The notes under the pieces were generated by a model. It did no database searches. It was not told where the DNA came from and worked only from the letters and a program-made list of their open reading frames with translations. This document shows, piece by piece, positions 9,120-17,521 of a DNA stretch of 64,000 bases. The stretch covers positions 1-64,000 of the forward strand of contig NZ_JAERRG010000004.1 in assembly GCF_016741935.1 (NCBI RefSeq), read 5' to 3'. Origin of the DNA: Streptomyces endocoffeicus. GTDB taxonomy: Bacteria > Actinomycetota > Actinomycetes > Streptomycetales > Streptomycetaceae. Position 1 is the first letter of the stretch; each line of letters begins with the position of its first letter. A program made the translations under genes and the position numbers.

Positions 9120-10079
9120 TCAGCCCTTGACGGCGCCGGTGAGCATGCCCTTGGTGAAGTGCTTCTGGACGAAGGGGTAGAGCACCGCGACCGGGATCAG
9201 GGCGAGCACCATGACGGCCATCTGCACGGCCAGTCCGGGGATCTGCTGGGTGGAGATCATCTGGGACATGCCCTGGGGCGCCTGCTGCTTGATCACCAGC
9301 TGGCGCAGGATCATCTGCAGCGGCCACTTGTCCTGATCGTTGAGGTAGAGCATGGCGTTGAACCACTGGCTCCAGTAGCCGACCGCGTAGAAGAGCGAGA
9401 CCACGGCGATCACGGCCTTCGACAGCGGCAGCACGATGCGGAACAGGATCCGCCAGTCCCCCGCGCCGTCGATCCGGGCGCTGTCGATCAGCTCGGGCGC
9501 GATGTTCTGGAAGAACGCCCGCAGCACCAGGACATTGAAGACCGAGACGGCCCCGGGCAGGATCATCGACCAGTAGCTGCCCTCCAGGCCGACGCCGGTG
9601 ACCAGCAGATACGTGGGGATGAGACCGGCGTTGAAGAACATGGTGACCAGCAGCACCAGCAGGATCGGCCGGTGCAGGAAGGACCCCGGGCGGGACAGGC
9701 CGTAGGCGCACAGGACCGAGACGACGGTGCTGATCACGGTGCCCACGGCGGTGAGCGCGAGGCTGACGAGCGTGGCCCGGGTCACCGTGCCGCCGCTCAG
9801 CAGCTCGGTGTAGGCCCGGAAGGTGATCGTCCTGGGGACGATCACCAGTCCCCCGGCGTCGGTGATGGTCCTCTGGTCGGAGAGGCTGGTGACGATCACC
9901 ACCCACAGCGGGCCGAGGATCGCCAGACACACCCCGGCCAGGGTGGCCCCCTTGAGCCCCTGGCCGACCCTGCCGGGCTCCTCCTCCCACACCGGGCGCC
10001 GCTCGTCGCGCCGCCGACGCGGGGGCGGGGGCGGGGCAGCGGGCCCGGTCGGGGCCGCGGTCCGCTCGGTCACGGTCAT
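9120..10079 (-). CDS. Carbohydrate ABC transporter permease (YtcP/MalG type)
   Basis: A 319-residue inner-membrane permease with about six transmembrane segments after a proline/arginine-rich cytoplasmic N-terminus (APPPPPRRRRDERRP). The coupling segment ELIDSARIDGAGDWRILFRIVLPLSKAVI is the EAA loop that docks the ATPase, and the C-terminus HFTKGMLTGAVKG is typical of the YtcP subgroup. The ATG overlaps the preceding permease stop as ATGA. With its partner permease and lipoprotein it forms a CUT1-type sugar importer. No ATPase gene is nearby; the shared MsiK ATPase is the likely motor (known for Streptomyces CUT1 systems). Confidence 0.93.
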   Translation of the reverse strand: MTVTERTAAPTGPAAPPPPPRRRRDERRPVWEEEPGRVGQGLKGATLAGVCLAILGPLWVVIVTSLSDQRTITDAGGLVIVPRTITFRAYTELLSGGTVTRATLVSLALTAVGTVISTVVSVLCAYGLSRPGSFLHRPILLVLLVTMFFNAGLIPTYLLVTGVGLEGSYWSMILPGAVSVFNVLVLRAFFQNIAPELIDSARIDGAGDWRILFRIVLPLSKAVIAVVSLFYAVGYWSQWFNAMLYLNDQDKWPLQMILRQLVIKQQAPQGMSQMISTQQIPGLAVQMAVMVLALIPVAVLYPFVQKHFTKGMLTGAVKG

Positions 10080-11020
10080 TTCCGGTAAACCCCCTGCTCG
10101 CCGAGCATATGGGCGACTTTGTTGGCGATCAGCACCAGCACCAGGCTGAAGGCGCCCTTGATCAGACCGCCCGCGGCGGCGATCCCGTAGTCGGTGTTGG
10201 CGATGCCGACCCACCACACATAGGTGTCGAAGACCTCCGAGGCGCCGGGCCCCACCGCGTCGCGCTGGAGCAGGATCTGCTCGAAGCCGACGGTCAGCGA
10301 GTCGCCGACGCGCAGCACCAGCAGCAGGGCGACCACGGGGCGCAGCGCGGGCAGCGTGACGTGCCACATCCGGCGCCGGCGGTTCGCGCCGTCCACGGCC
10401 GCGGCCTCGTAGAGGTCCTGGTTGACGGCGGAGAGCGCGGCCAGGAAGACGATCACGCCCCAGCCCGCGTCCTTCCACACCAGCTGGGCGGTGATCAGGA
10501 ATTTGAAGACGCCCGGGTCGGTCATCAGGTCGAAGCCCTCGTGGCCGTGGGCGCGCAGCTGCTGGGCGAGCAGTCCGGCGCCGCCGAGCATCTGCTGGAA
10601 GATCGTGATCACCAGCACCCAGGAGAAGAAGTGCGGCAGGTACAGGATCGACTGCACCAGGCCGCGGACCTTGTCGCTGAGCACGCTGTTGAGCAGCAGC
10701 GCCAGCGCGATGGGCACCGGGAAGAACAGCACCAGCTGGATGAAGGTGATGGAGAGGGTGTTGGCGAAGGCGTCCCAGAAGCGGCTGTCCTCGAAGAGGA
10801 GGGTGAAGTTGTCGAGGCCGACCCAGGGGCTGGTCCACAGCCCCGACGTGAACGGGTCGTAGTCCTTGAAGGCGACCGTGGTCCAGAGCAGCGGGACGTA
10901 CGTGAAGAGCAGGAGCAGGCCGACGGCGGGGGCGACCATCAGCAGCAGGGTGCGGTCGCGGCGCAGCCGGTGCCACCAGCCGGTGCGGGCGGTCGGGGTG
11001 CCGGGGCCCCGCTGGGCCAT
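10076..11020 (-). CDS. Carbohydrate ABC transporter permease (LplB type)
   Basis: A 314-residue permease, the first of the pair. Transmembrane segments begin around LLLMVAPAVGLLLLFTYVPL; the EAA-type coupling loop is NQDLYEAAAVDGANRRRRMWHVTLPAL. The C-terminus GEQGVYRK matches LplB-like proteins that handle larger oligosaccharides. Its ATG shares one base with the stop of the solute-binding protein gene (TGATG), and its own stop overlaps the second permease start, so the three genes are translationally coupled. Confidence 0.93.
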   Translation of the reverse strand: MAQRGPGTPTARTGWWHRLRRDRTLLLMVAPAVGLLLLFTYVPLLWTTVAFKDYDPFTSGLWTSPWVGLDNFTLLFEDSRFWDAFANTLSITFIQLVLFFPVPIALALLLNSVLSDKVRGLVQSILYLPHFFSWVLVITIFQQMLGGAGLLAQQLRAHGHEGFDLMTDPGVFKFLITAQLVWKDAGWGVIVFLAALSAVNQDLYEAAAVDGANRRRRMWHVTLPALRPVVALLLVLRVGDSLTVGFEQILLQRDAVGPGASEVFDTYVWWVGIANTDYGIAAAGGLIKGAFSLVLVLIANKVAHMLGEQGVYRK

Positions 11021-12702
11021 CAGGCGCCGCCGCCGTTCTCGTCGAGGAGCCCCGCATACCAGTCGCGGAGCCGGTCGCCGCCGCCGCTGCGCCAGTCGCT
11101 GATGGCCCGCTGGGCGTCCTTGATCGACTTACGGCCGCGGGTGACGTCCTTGGCGAGGTCCTCGAACGGCGTGTAGAGCGAGGCGTACCGATTGGGCTCC
11201 TGGATCTGCATTCCGTAGAAGAGCGGTTTCCTGGCGAACTCGCACATCCGCCGCATCCAGCCGCAGTAGTCCTCGACCATCCGCGGGAAGTCCGGATAGG
11301 CGACGCTCGCCTGCGGGGAGACGATGAAGCGGTAGGTGTCCTGGACGTCACGGACTCCTGTGGCGTTCTTGACCGGTACGCCCTTCTTCATGTCGTGGTG
11401 CACGCCTTCGACGCCGTAGTCGATGAGGCGCTGCTCCTTGGTGCCGAAGGGCGCGGCGATGAAGTTCGCGAGGGCGAGGATTTCCTCGATCTGATCCTTG
11501 GAGAGGTTCTTGTTGAGGAAGGACCAGATCTGGGCGGGCGGGTCGAGATAGATGACCGGGTCACCGCCGTCGGGGCCGAACCAGTCCATTCCTTGAATCT
11601 TGAATTCGGGGTTGGGACCGGCCTGTTCGAAGGTGGCGCCGTACCACTTGGCGTCGCCGTCGTTGTAGAGGAGGGTCTGCCCGGAGGTGAAGCGGGTCAG
11701 CGCGTCATTGGCCTTGCCCGCGACCGCGTCGGGGTGGACATAGCCCCCGGCGAAGAGCTTGCGGCACCATTCGAGGGCCTCGAGGTAGTTCTCGGTCTCG
11801 ACCTTGTGGACCAGCTTGCCGTTCTTCTCGGTCCAGTAGTACGGCTTCTCCCCGGGGCAGCCGAAGAACCGCTGCGCCGACCACCACATGTCGTCGCAGG
11901 CCCATACCTTGCTCTTGGGCCGGGTGATCTCCTTGGCCAGGGCGAGGAATTCCGCCGGGCTCCTGGGGACGTGATAGCCCTCCTTGGAGAAGATGTCCTC
12001 GCGGTAGTACGGAATGACGCTTGTCAGCGGACGGGAGGGCATCGGCAGCCCGCGGAGCTTGCCGCCGAAGACGGACATCTGCCAGGCGGCGGTGGGAATG
12101 GCGGCGAGGTTCGGATATTTCTTGACCTGGTCACCGGAGAGATACGGGCCCAGATCGGCGAATTTGGCGCTGACCGCGCCATGGATTCGCCCGCCCATCT
12201 CCCAGAGCGGAATCATCACGATATCGGCGATGTCTCCGGAGGCGAGGACGGCGCCGAGCTTCTCGCCGTAGGTGTTGCCGTCCTGCGGCTGGAGCTTGAC
12301 CGTGGCGCCGAGCGCGTCGTTGACCGCCTTGTAGTAGGCGTTGTTCTTGGGCGGCGGGGTGCCCCAGAGGGGTTCGAACATCGTGTAGCCGCCGCCGTGG
12401 CCGGGCTTGCCCTTCACGGAGGCGACCAGTTCGGCGGCGGGCGGGGCCTTGGTGTAGCCGGGGCTGGAGCCGTTGACGCTGGGGATGTCCGGGGCCGCCA
12501 CCTTCGAGGCCACATAGGTCGGCAGCAGGTTCTTCAGCTCCTTGCCCGAGGTGGTGCCGCCCTTGCCGGAGCCCTCCTCGGTGGAGCAGCCGGTGAGCAG
12601 CGGAACCCCTCCCGCGACAGCCGCCGCGGCAACCGCCGTGGAGGCCAGGAAGGTTCTCCGGCTGGGAGGGGAAGTGGAGGCCGAAGCCTGGGAGTTCGGC
12701 AT
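11020..12702 (-). CDS. Extracellular sugar-binding lipoprotein (LplA type)
   Basis: A 560-residue solute-binding lipoprotein that captures oligosaccharides outside the membrane. A twin-arginine-like signal SRRTFLAS (Arg15-Arg16) precedes the lipobox LLTGC with Cys39 as lipidated residue. At about 560 residues it is larger than maltose-type binding proteins and matches the LplA/YtcQ group paired with LplB/YtcP permeases. The start MPNSQASAS has GAAGGG upstream; the longer open frame reads back through the promoter and operator. It is the first gene of the five-gene minus-strand operon, with a perfect LacI palindrome about 72 bp upstream of its start. Confidence 0.92.
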   Translation of the reverse strand: MPNSQASASTSPPSRRTFLASTAVAAAAVAGGVPLLTGCSTEEGSGKGGTTSGKELKNLLPTYVASKVAAPDIPSVNGSSPGYTKAPPAAELVASVKGKPGHGGGYTMFEPLWGTPPPKNNAYYKAVNDALGATVKLQPQDGNTYGEKLGAVLASGDIADIVMIPLWEMGGRIHGAVSAKFADLGPYLSGDQVKKYPNLAAIPTAAWQMSVFGGKLRGLPMPSRPLTSVIPYYREDIFSKEGYHVPRSPAEFLALAKEITRPKSKVWACDDMWWSAQRFFGCPGEKPYYWTEKNGKLVHKVETENYLEALEWCRKLFAGGYVHPDAVAGKANDALTRFTSGQTLLYNDGDAKWYGATFEQAGPNPEFKIQGMDWFGPDGGDPVIYLDPPAQIWSFLNKNLSKDQIEEILALANFIAAPFGTKEQRLIDYGVEGVHHDMKKGVPVKNATGVRDVQDTYRFIVSPQASVAYPDFPRMVEDYCGWMRRMCEFARKPLFYGMQIQEPNRYASLYTPFEDLAKDVTRGRKSIKDAQRAISDWRSGGGDRLRDWYAGLLDENGGGA

Positions 12703-12740
12703 TGCGTCAACCCTTCGTGGCGTGCCCGCCGTACGACTGA

Positions 12741-12787
12741 TGGTCGAATTGGCCGAGATTGATCGAAGATTGGTCGAAGCGCTTCGA
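12741..12787. promoter_or_regulatory. Operator with helically phased half-sites
   Basis: The palindrome TCGAAGCGCTTCGA (12774-12787) is preceded by half-site-like words TCGAA at 12744, CCGAG at 12753 and TCGAAG at 12763. Steps of 9, 10 and 11 bp place them on one face of the helix, between the palindrome and the lipoprotein start. Cooperative repressor binding is an inference. Confidence 0.6.
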
Positions 12788-12869
12788 TATGCGCTGAGAT
12801 TAAGACGGGGGGTGGGGCCGCGCAAGAGTGGTGGCGCAAGGTGCCGGTGGGTCGCGCTTCCGTGGAGCC

Positions 12870-12899
12870 TTGACAGGGCGGGCATGGTGCACCCAGCAT
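12870..12899 (+). promoter_or_regulatory. Candidate GH3 promoter
   Basis: TTGACA (12870-12875) and CAGCAT (12894-12899) with an 18-bp spacer. The LacI palindrome begins at the last base of the -10 element, so a bound repressor would cover the start point. Confidence 0.55.
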
Positions 12900-12928
12900 C
12901 GAAGCGCTTCGAATCGACGTCGATTCGA
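12899..12928. promoter_or_regulatory. LacI operator fused to a 20-bp palindrome
   Basis: A perfect 14-bp palindrome TCGAAGCGCTTCGA (12899-12912) overlaps by four bases a perfect 20-bp palindrome TCGAATCGACGTCGATTCGA (12909-12928). Their centres are 13 bp apart. The second element shares the TCGAA arms but not the GCGC core, so it may be a second binding register or a site for another regulator. Confidence 0.75.
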
Positions 12929-12959
12929 CATCGGGAACCGGAGAAGAGGGGCCGTATCC

Positions 12960-15900
12960 GTGAGCGATGACGGTGATCTGATCACGCGTCCGCCCTTTCG
13001 CGATCCGCCCTTCCGCGATCCACGGCTGCCGGTGCGTACCCGCGTCGAGGATCTGCTGGCCCGGCTCACACCGGATGAGCGGATCGCGATGCTCCACCAG
13101 TACGCACCCGGAGTGGAGCGGCTCGGCCTCGCGCCCTTCCGCACCGGGCAGGAGGCGCTGCACGGCGTCGCCTGGATGGGCCCGGCGACCGTCTTCCCCC
13201 AGGCCGTGGGGCTCGGCGCGACCTGGAACCCGGAGCTGGTGCGGCGCGTCGGCGAGGCGGTCGGCCGCGAGGCACGGGCCATGCGCGCACGCGATCCGAG
13301 GGTGGGCCTCAATGTGTGGTCGCCGACGGTGAACCTGCTGCGCGATCCGCGCTGGGGCCGCAACGAGGAGGGGTACGCCGAGGATCCGTACCTCACCTCG
13401 GCCCTGGCCACGGCCTACACCCGCGGGCTGCGCGGCGATCACCCGGACCGTTGGCGCACCGCGCCGGTCCTCAAGCACTGGCTGGCCCACAACAACGAGA
13501 CCGACCGGGACACCACCTCCTCCTCGGTGCGGCCGCGGGTGCTCCACGAATACGATCTGGCGGCCTTCCGCGGGGCGGTGCGGGCGGGTGCGGTGGCCGG
13601 GGTGATGCCCGCGTACAACCTGGTCAACGGGCGGCCCAACCACGTCTCCCCGTATCTGCGCGAGCACCTGCGCACCTGGACCGACCAGGAGCTGGTGGTC
13701 TGCTCCGACGCGGGCGCGCCGTCCAATCTGGTCGACTCCGAGCACTACTTCGACACCCATGAGGAGGCCGTCGCCGCGGCCCTGCGCGCGGGTGTGGACA
13801 GCTTCACCGACCACGACCAGGACGCGTCGAAGACGATCGCGCGGGTCCGGGGCGCGCTGGCACGCGGGCTGATCGACGTGTCCACGGTCGACACGGCGGT
13901 GCGGCGGCTGCTGGGGATGCGGTGTGCGCTGGGCGAGTTCGACGGGCCCGGCGGGCAACCAGAGGCATCCGACGGTGCCTTCGACACCCCGGCCCATCGC
14001 GCGCTCGCCCTGGAGGCCGCCGAACAGGCCGTCGTCCTGCTCACCAACGACGGTCTGCTGCCCCTCTCCGAGAGCGCCGTCCGCACCCTCGCGGTCGTCG
14101 GTCCGCTCGCCGACGAGTGCAAGCTGGACTGGTACAGCGGCAGTCTGATCCGCCGCGGTTCGCCGCGCGAGGCGCTGGCCGAGCGGCTCGGCGCGGACCG
14201 GGTGGTGTTCGCGGACGGCCTGGACACCGTACGGCTGCGCACGGCGGCCGGCTGGGTGCGGGTGCCGGACGCGGCGGCCGAGGACGAGGGTCCCGCGGAG
14301 GCGGCGGGCTCGCTCAACCCCGCGCATACGGCGGGCCGTACCGATCTGCCGCCGCTGACCATCGGCGACACCCCCACCGATCTGTACCTGGCCGACTGGG
14401 GCGGCGGGGTGCTCACCCTGCGCGCGCCCTCCGGCCGCTGGCTGACCGTGGCCGAGGACGGCTTCGTCCGCGCGGCGGCGGAGCAGCCCGGCGGCTGGGT
14501 GGTCCAGGAGACGTTCACGCTCGAAGCGCACCCCGACGGACACCTCCTCAGGCACCTGGGGACGGGTGGCTACGTCTGTGTCGCCGCGGGCGCGCTGAAG
14601 GTTGCCGAACGCGGCGGCGGCGAGGAGGGGACCGGGACCGTCTTCCGGCTGGTGGTCGTCGAGTGCGGCGAGGACGCGGTGGCCCGCGCCGCCGCGCGGG
14701 CGGACGCCGTGGTGGTCGTGGCGGGCAACGACCCGCACATCGGCGGCCGGGAGACCGAGGACCGCACCACCCTCGCCCTGCCCGACCGGCAGCGGCGGCT
14801 GTGGCGCGCGGCCCACGCCGCCAATCCGCGGACCGCGCTGGTGCTGACCTCGAGCTATCCGTACGCGGTCGCGGAGGCGGCCGACGCGCTGCCCGCGCTG
14901 CTGTGGACGGCCCACGGCGGCCAGGCGGCGGGCCCGGCGCTGGCCCGGGTGCTGTTCGGGGACGTCTCACCGGCGGGGCGGCTGCCGCAGACCTGGTACG
15001 CCTCCGACCACGAGCTGCCCGATCCGCTCGACTACGACATCATCGCCTCGCGCGCCACCTATCTGTACTTCGACGGCGCCCCGCTCTTCCCCTTCGGGCA
15101 CGGCCTGTCGTACACCGCCTTCGGCTACGGCGAGCTGTCCGTGCGGCGGGAGGCGGGGCTGACCGTGGAGTGCGAGGTCACCAACTCCGGTCCGTGCGAC
15201 GGCGAGGAGGTCGTGCAGATCTACGCGAGCGCGCCGGGGTCACGGGTCCCGCTGCCGCACCGGCGGCTCATCGCCCACCGCAGGGTGCGGCTGCGCCGGG
15301 GCGAGCGGGCGCGGCTGTTCTTCACCGTGCCGGTCGAGGACGCGCTGGGCTTCTGGGACGTGGCGCACGGCCGCTGGACCGTCGACCCGGGGACGTACGA
15401 GATCCACGCGGGCGCGTCCAGCGCGGACCTCCGCGCCACCGCCACCGTGACCGTCGAGGGCCCGCCGCCCGCACCGCGCCCGGTGCTGCGGCGCGGTCTG
15501 GAGGCCGCGGACTACGACGCGGCGGACGGGATCGTGCTGGTGGACCGCGCCAAGGTCCGCGGGGACGCGGTGGCCTGCCGTGACGGCGCGGTCGGCCGGC
15601 TGCTCTTCCGCGGCTGCGACTTCGGCGCGGGGGCGATGTCGATGACGGTCGAGGCCGCGTACGACTCCGCCGAGGCGGGGGACGGAGTGACGGTTGGCGG
15701 AACGGTTGCGGGGGACGGCACGACGGTTGACGGGACAGTCGCGGGGGACGGCGCGAGGGTTGGCGGGACGGTTGCGGGGGACGGCGCGATGGTCGAGGCG
15801 CACCTCGCCGACGGCACCACCCTGGTCACCGCCGCCGTCCCGCCCACCGGCGGCCGCTACGTCTACACCACGGTCCGCGCCGCCCTGCCCACGCCGCCGA

Positions 15901-15974
15901 CCGGCGTGCAGGACCTGCACATCACGCTGCGCGGCGGCGGTCTGAGACTGGCCCGTCTCGGCTTCTCCGGTTGA
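12960..15974 (+). CDS. GH3 beta-glycosidase with beta-trefoil insert and C-terminal CBM6-like domain
   Basis: A 1004-residue GH3 enzyme (beta-glucosidase or beta-xylosidase type), starting at GTG with GAGAAGAGGGG upstream. The TIM-barrel domain opens after VEDLLARLTPDERIAMLHQ and carries the nucleophile Asp250 in VVCSDAG. Residues about 465-575 form an insertion in the second domain resembling a fascin/ricin-like beta-trefoil (LADWGGGVLTLRAPSGRWL). The C-terminal half of domain two follows (LFPFGHGLSYTAF), then a fibronectin-III-like domain and a CBM6-like module from about residue 845. An 11-residue repeat sits in a loop of that module. No signal peptide is seen, so it probably hydrolyses imported oligosaccharides in the cytoplasm. 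Specificity between glucose and xylose is undecided. Confidence 0.92.
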   Translation: MSDDGDLITRPPFRDPPFRDPRLPVRTRVEDLLARLTPDERIAMLHQYAPGVERLGLAPFRTGQEALHGVAWMGPATVFPQAVGLGATWNPELVRRVGEAVGREARAMRARDPRVGLNVWSPTVNLLRDPRWGRNEEGYAEDPYLTSALATAYTRGLRGDHPDRWRTAPVLKHWLAHNNETDRDTTSSSVRPRVLHEYDLAAFRGAVRAGAVAGVMPAYNLVNGRPNHVSPYLREHLRTWTDQELVVCSDAGAPSNLVDSEHYFDTHEEAVAAALRAGVDSFTDHDQDASKTIARVRGALARGLIDVSTVDTAVRRLLGMRCALGEFDGPGGQPEASDGAFDTPAHRALALEAAEQAVVLLTNDGLLPLSESAVRTLAVVGPLADECKLDWYSGSLIRRGSPREALAERLGADRVVFADGLDTVRLRTAAGWVRVPDAAAEDEGPAEAAGSLNPAHTAGRTDLPPLTIGDTPTDLYLADWGGGVLTLRAPSGRWLTVAEDGFVRAAAEQPGGWVVQETFTLEAHPDGHLLRHLGTGGYVCVAAGALKVAERGGGEEGTGTVFRLVVVECGEDAVARAAARADAVVVVAGNDPHIGGRETEDRTTLALPDRQRRLWRAAHAANPRTALVLTSSYPYAVAEAADALPALLWTAHGGQAAGPALARVLFGDVSPAGRLPQTWYASDHELPDPLDYDIIASRATYLYFDGAPLFPFGHGLSYTAFGYGELSVRREAGLTVECEVTNSGPCDGEEVVQIYASAPGSRVPLPHRRLIAHRRVRLRRGERARLFFTVPVEDALGFWDVAHGRWTVDPGTYEIHAGASSADLRATATVTVEGPPPAPRPVLRRGLEAADYDAADGIVLVDRAKVRGDAVACRDGAVGRLLFRGCDFGAGAMSMTVEAAYDSAEAGDGVTVGGTVAGDGTTVDGTVAGDGARVGGTVAGDGAMVEAHLADGTTLVTAAVPPTGGRYVYTTVRAALPTPPTGVQDLHITLRGGGLRLARLGFSG
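15675..15800 (+). repeat. 33-bp in-frame tandem repeat in the GH3 gene
   Basis: Three full 33-bp units (15675-15707, 15708-15740, 15741-15773) and a partial fourth encode the 11-residue repeat AGDGxxVxGTV. It lies between strands of the C-terminal CBM6-like module and is absent from the flanking framework, so it looks like a loop expansion. Confidence 0.9.
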
Positions 15975-16020
15975 GGGTCCGGAGTGGCCGGGACGGGTCA
16001 ACCCCATGCGTTCCGCATAC

Positions 16021-16050
16021 GCCGGGCCCCACCGCGCGGCGGGGCCCGGC
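16021..16050. terminator. Bidirectional terminator between GH3 and aldehyde dehydrogenase
   Basis: A perfect 10-bp stem GCCGGGCCCC (16021-16030) with 16041-16050 around a 10-nt loop lies between two convergent stop codons. Confidence 0.8.
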
Positions 16051-16060
16051 GGTGGGTGGA

Positions 16061-17521
16061 TCAGAGGTCGAGGCCGGTGAGGACCATGACCCGCTCGTAG
16101 GTGTAGTCCTCCATCGCGTACCGCACGCCCTCGCGGCCGACGCCGGACCGCTTGGCGCCGCCGTAGGGCATCTGGTCAGCGCGGTACGAGGGCACATCGC
16201 CGATGATCACGCCGCCGACCTCCAGCGCGCGGTGGGCGCGGAAGGCGGTCCGCACCTCGCGGGTGAAGACGCCCGCCTGCAGGCCGTACTTGGAGTCGTT
16301 GACGGCCGCGAACGCCTCGTCCTCGTCCGCCACCTTGTGCAGGGTGAGCACCGGTCCGAAGATCTCCTCGCAGGAGAGGGTGACGTCCGCGGGGACGTCC
16401 GCGAGCACGGTCGGGGCGTAGCTCGAGCCCTCGCGCTTGCCGCCGGTGAGCAGCTTCGCACCGGCCCGGACGGCCTCGTCGACCCAGGACTCGACGCGCT
16501 TGGCGGCGTCCTCGCTGATCAGCGGGCCGACATCGGTGGCGTCCTCGGTCGGGTCGCCGGTGGCCTGCGCCTCGACGGCCGCGACGATCTTCGGCACGAG
16601 CTCCTCGTAGACGGACGCGTCCGCGATCACCCGCTGCACGGAGATGCAGGACTGTCCGCCCTGGTAGTTGGAGAAGGTGCCGATGCGGGTGGCCGCCCAG
16701 TCGAGGTCGGCCTCGGCGGCGTAGTCCGACAGGACGACCGCGGCACCGTTGCCACCGAGTTCCAGGGTGCAGTGCTTGAGCGGCACCGACTCCTTGATCG
16801 CGTAGCCGACCTTCTCCGAACCGGTGAAGGAGATGACCGGCAGCCGCTCGTCCTGGACCAGCGCGGGCATCCGGTCGTTGGGCACCGTAAGGACGCTCCA
16901 GGAGCCCGCCGGGAGCTCGGTCTCGGCCAGCAGCTCGCCGAGGATCAGCGCGGACAGCGGGGTCGCGGGCGCCGGCTTGAGGATGATCGGCGTGCCGACG
17001 GCGATCGCCGGGGCGACCTTGTGGGCGCTGAGGTTCAGCGGGAAGTTGAACGGCGCGATGCCGAGGACGGTGCCGCGCGGGAAGCGGCGGGTCAGCGCGA
17101 GCCGCCCGGTGCCACCGGCGTCGGTGTCCAGCCGCTGGGCGTCCCCGCTGTTGAACCGGCGGGCCTCCTCGGACGCGAGCCGGAAGACGGACACGGCGCG
17201 GCCCACCTCGCCGCGCGCCCACTTGATCGGCTTGCCGTTCTCGTCCGAGATCAGCCGGGCGATCTCCTCGCCGCGCTCGGCGAGACGGCGCGACACATGG
17301 TCCAGCGCGGCGGCCCGGACGTGCGCGGGGGTCGCGGCGAACTCCTCACGCACCGCGTCGGCCGCGGCGACGGCCTCCTCGATCTGCGCATCGGTGGGAA
17401 CGCTCACCACGCCGACGCGGCGGCCGTCCCAGGGCGAGGTGACCTCGAGCGTGCTCTCGCCCGTCGCCTTACGGCCGGCGAGCCAGAACGCGTGGGTGAC
17501 AGCTTCGTGTGTGTCTGGCAC
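16061..17521 (-). CDS. NAD(P)-dependent aldehyde dehydrogenase, probably succinate-semialdehyde type
   Basis: A 486-residue aldehyde dehydrogenase. The catalytic Cys is residue 292 in GGQSCISVQR and the general base Glu254 in TLELGGN; the coenzyme region contains the PFNFPLNLSAHKVAPA segment. It starts at GTG (complementary to 17519-17521), the only in-frame start before FWLAGRK that keeps the family's N-terminus; the open frame otherwise reads back into the PucR gene. The GIAPFNFPLN and QSCIS variants resemble semialdehyde and glyceraldehyde-type members rather than aminobutyraldehyde dehydrogenases. With gabT 5 kb away it could finish GABA breakdown by oxidising succinate semialdehyde to succinate, but other aldehydes are possible. 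Confidence 0.9.
   Translation of the reverse strand: MPDTHEAVTHAFWLAGRKATGESTLEVTSPWDGRRVGVVSVPTDAQIEEAVAAADAVREEFAATPAHVRAAALDHVSRRLAERGEEIARLISDENGKPIKWARGEVGRAVSVFRLASEEARRFNSGDAQRLDTDAGGTGRLALTRRFPRGTVLGIAPFNFPLNLSAHKVAPAIAVGTPIILKPAPATPLSALILGELLAETELPAGSWSVLTVPNDRMPALVQDERLPVISFTGSEKVGYAIKESVPLKHCTLELGGNGAAVVLSDYAAEADLDWAATRIGTFSNYQGGQSCISVQRVIADASVYEELVPKIVAAVEAQATGDPTEDATDVGPLISEDAAKRVESWVDEAVRAGAKLLTGGKREGSSYAPTVLADVPADVTLSCEEIFGPVLTLHKVADEDEAFAAVNDSKYGLQAGVFTREVRTAFRAHRALEVGGVIIGDVPSYRADQMPYGGAKRSGVGREGVRYAMEDYTYERVMVLTGLDL

Larger units (their letters stand above)
12703..12959. promoter_or_regulatory. Divergent control region of the glycan operon and GH3 gene
   Basis: A 257-bp gene-free stretch between the transporter operon and the GH3 gene. 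It contains two perfect 14-bp palindromes TCGAAGCGCTTCGA (12774-12787, 12899-12912), a run of phased half-sites (12741-12780), a 20-bp palindrome (12909-12928) and a TTGACA-led promoter towards GH3. It looks like the master switch of the locus. Confidence 0.8.

Noticed and set aside
7042..9180. 712-codon plus-strand open frame opposite the GH42 gene
   Set aside because: Antisense shadow; GH42 catalytic residues and operon context fix the minus strand.
9120..11351. Apparent 743-residue fusion of both permeases
   Set aside because: The upstream part is out of frame with the LplB-type permease; two coupled genes with an ATGA overlap explain it better.
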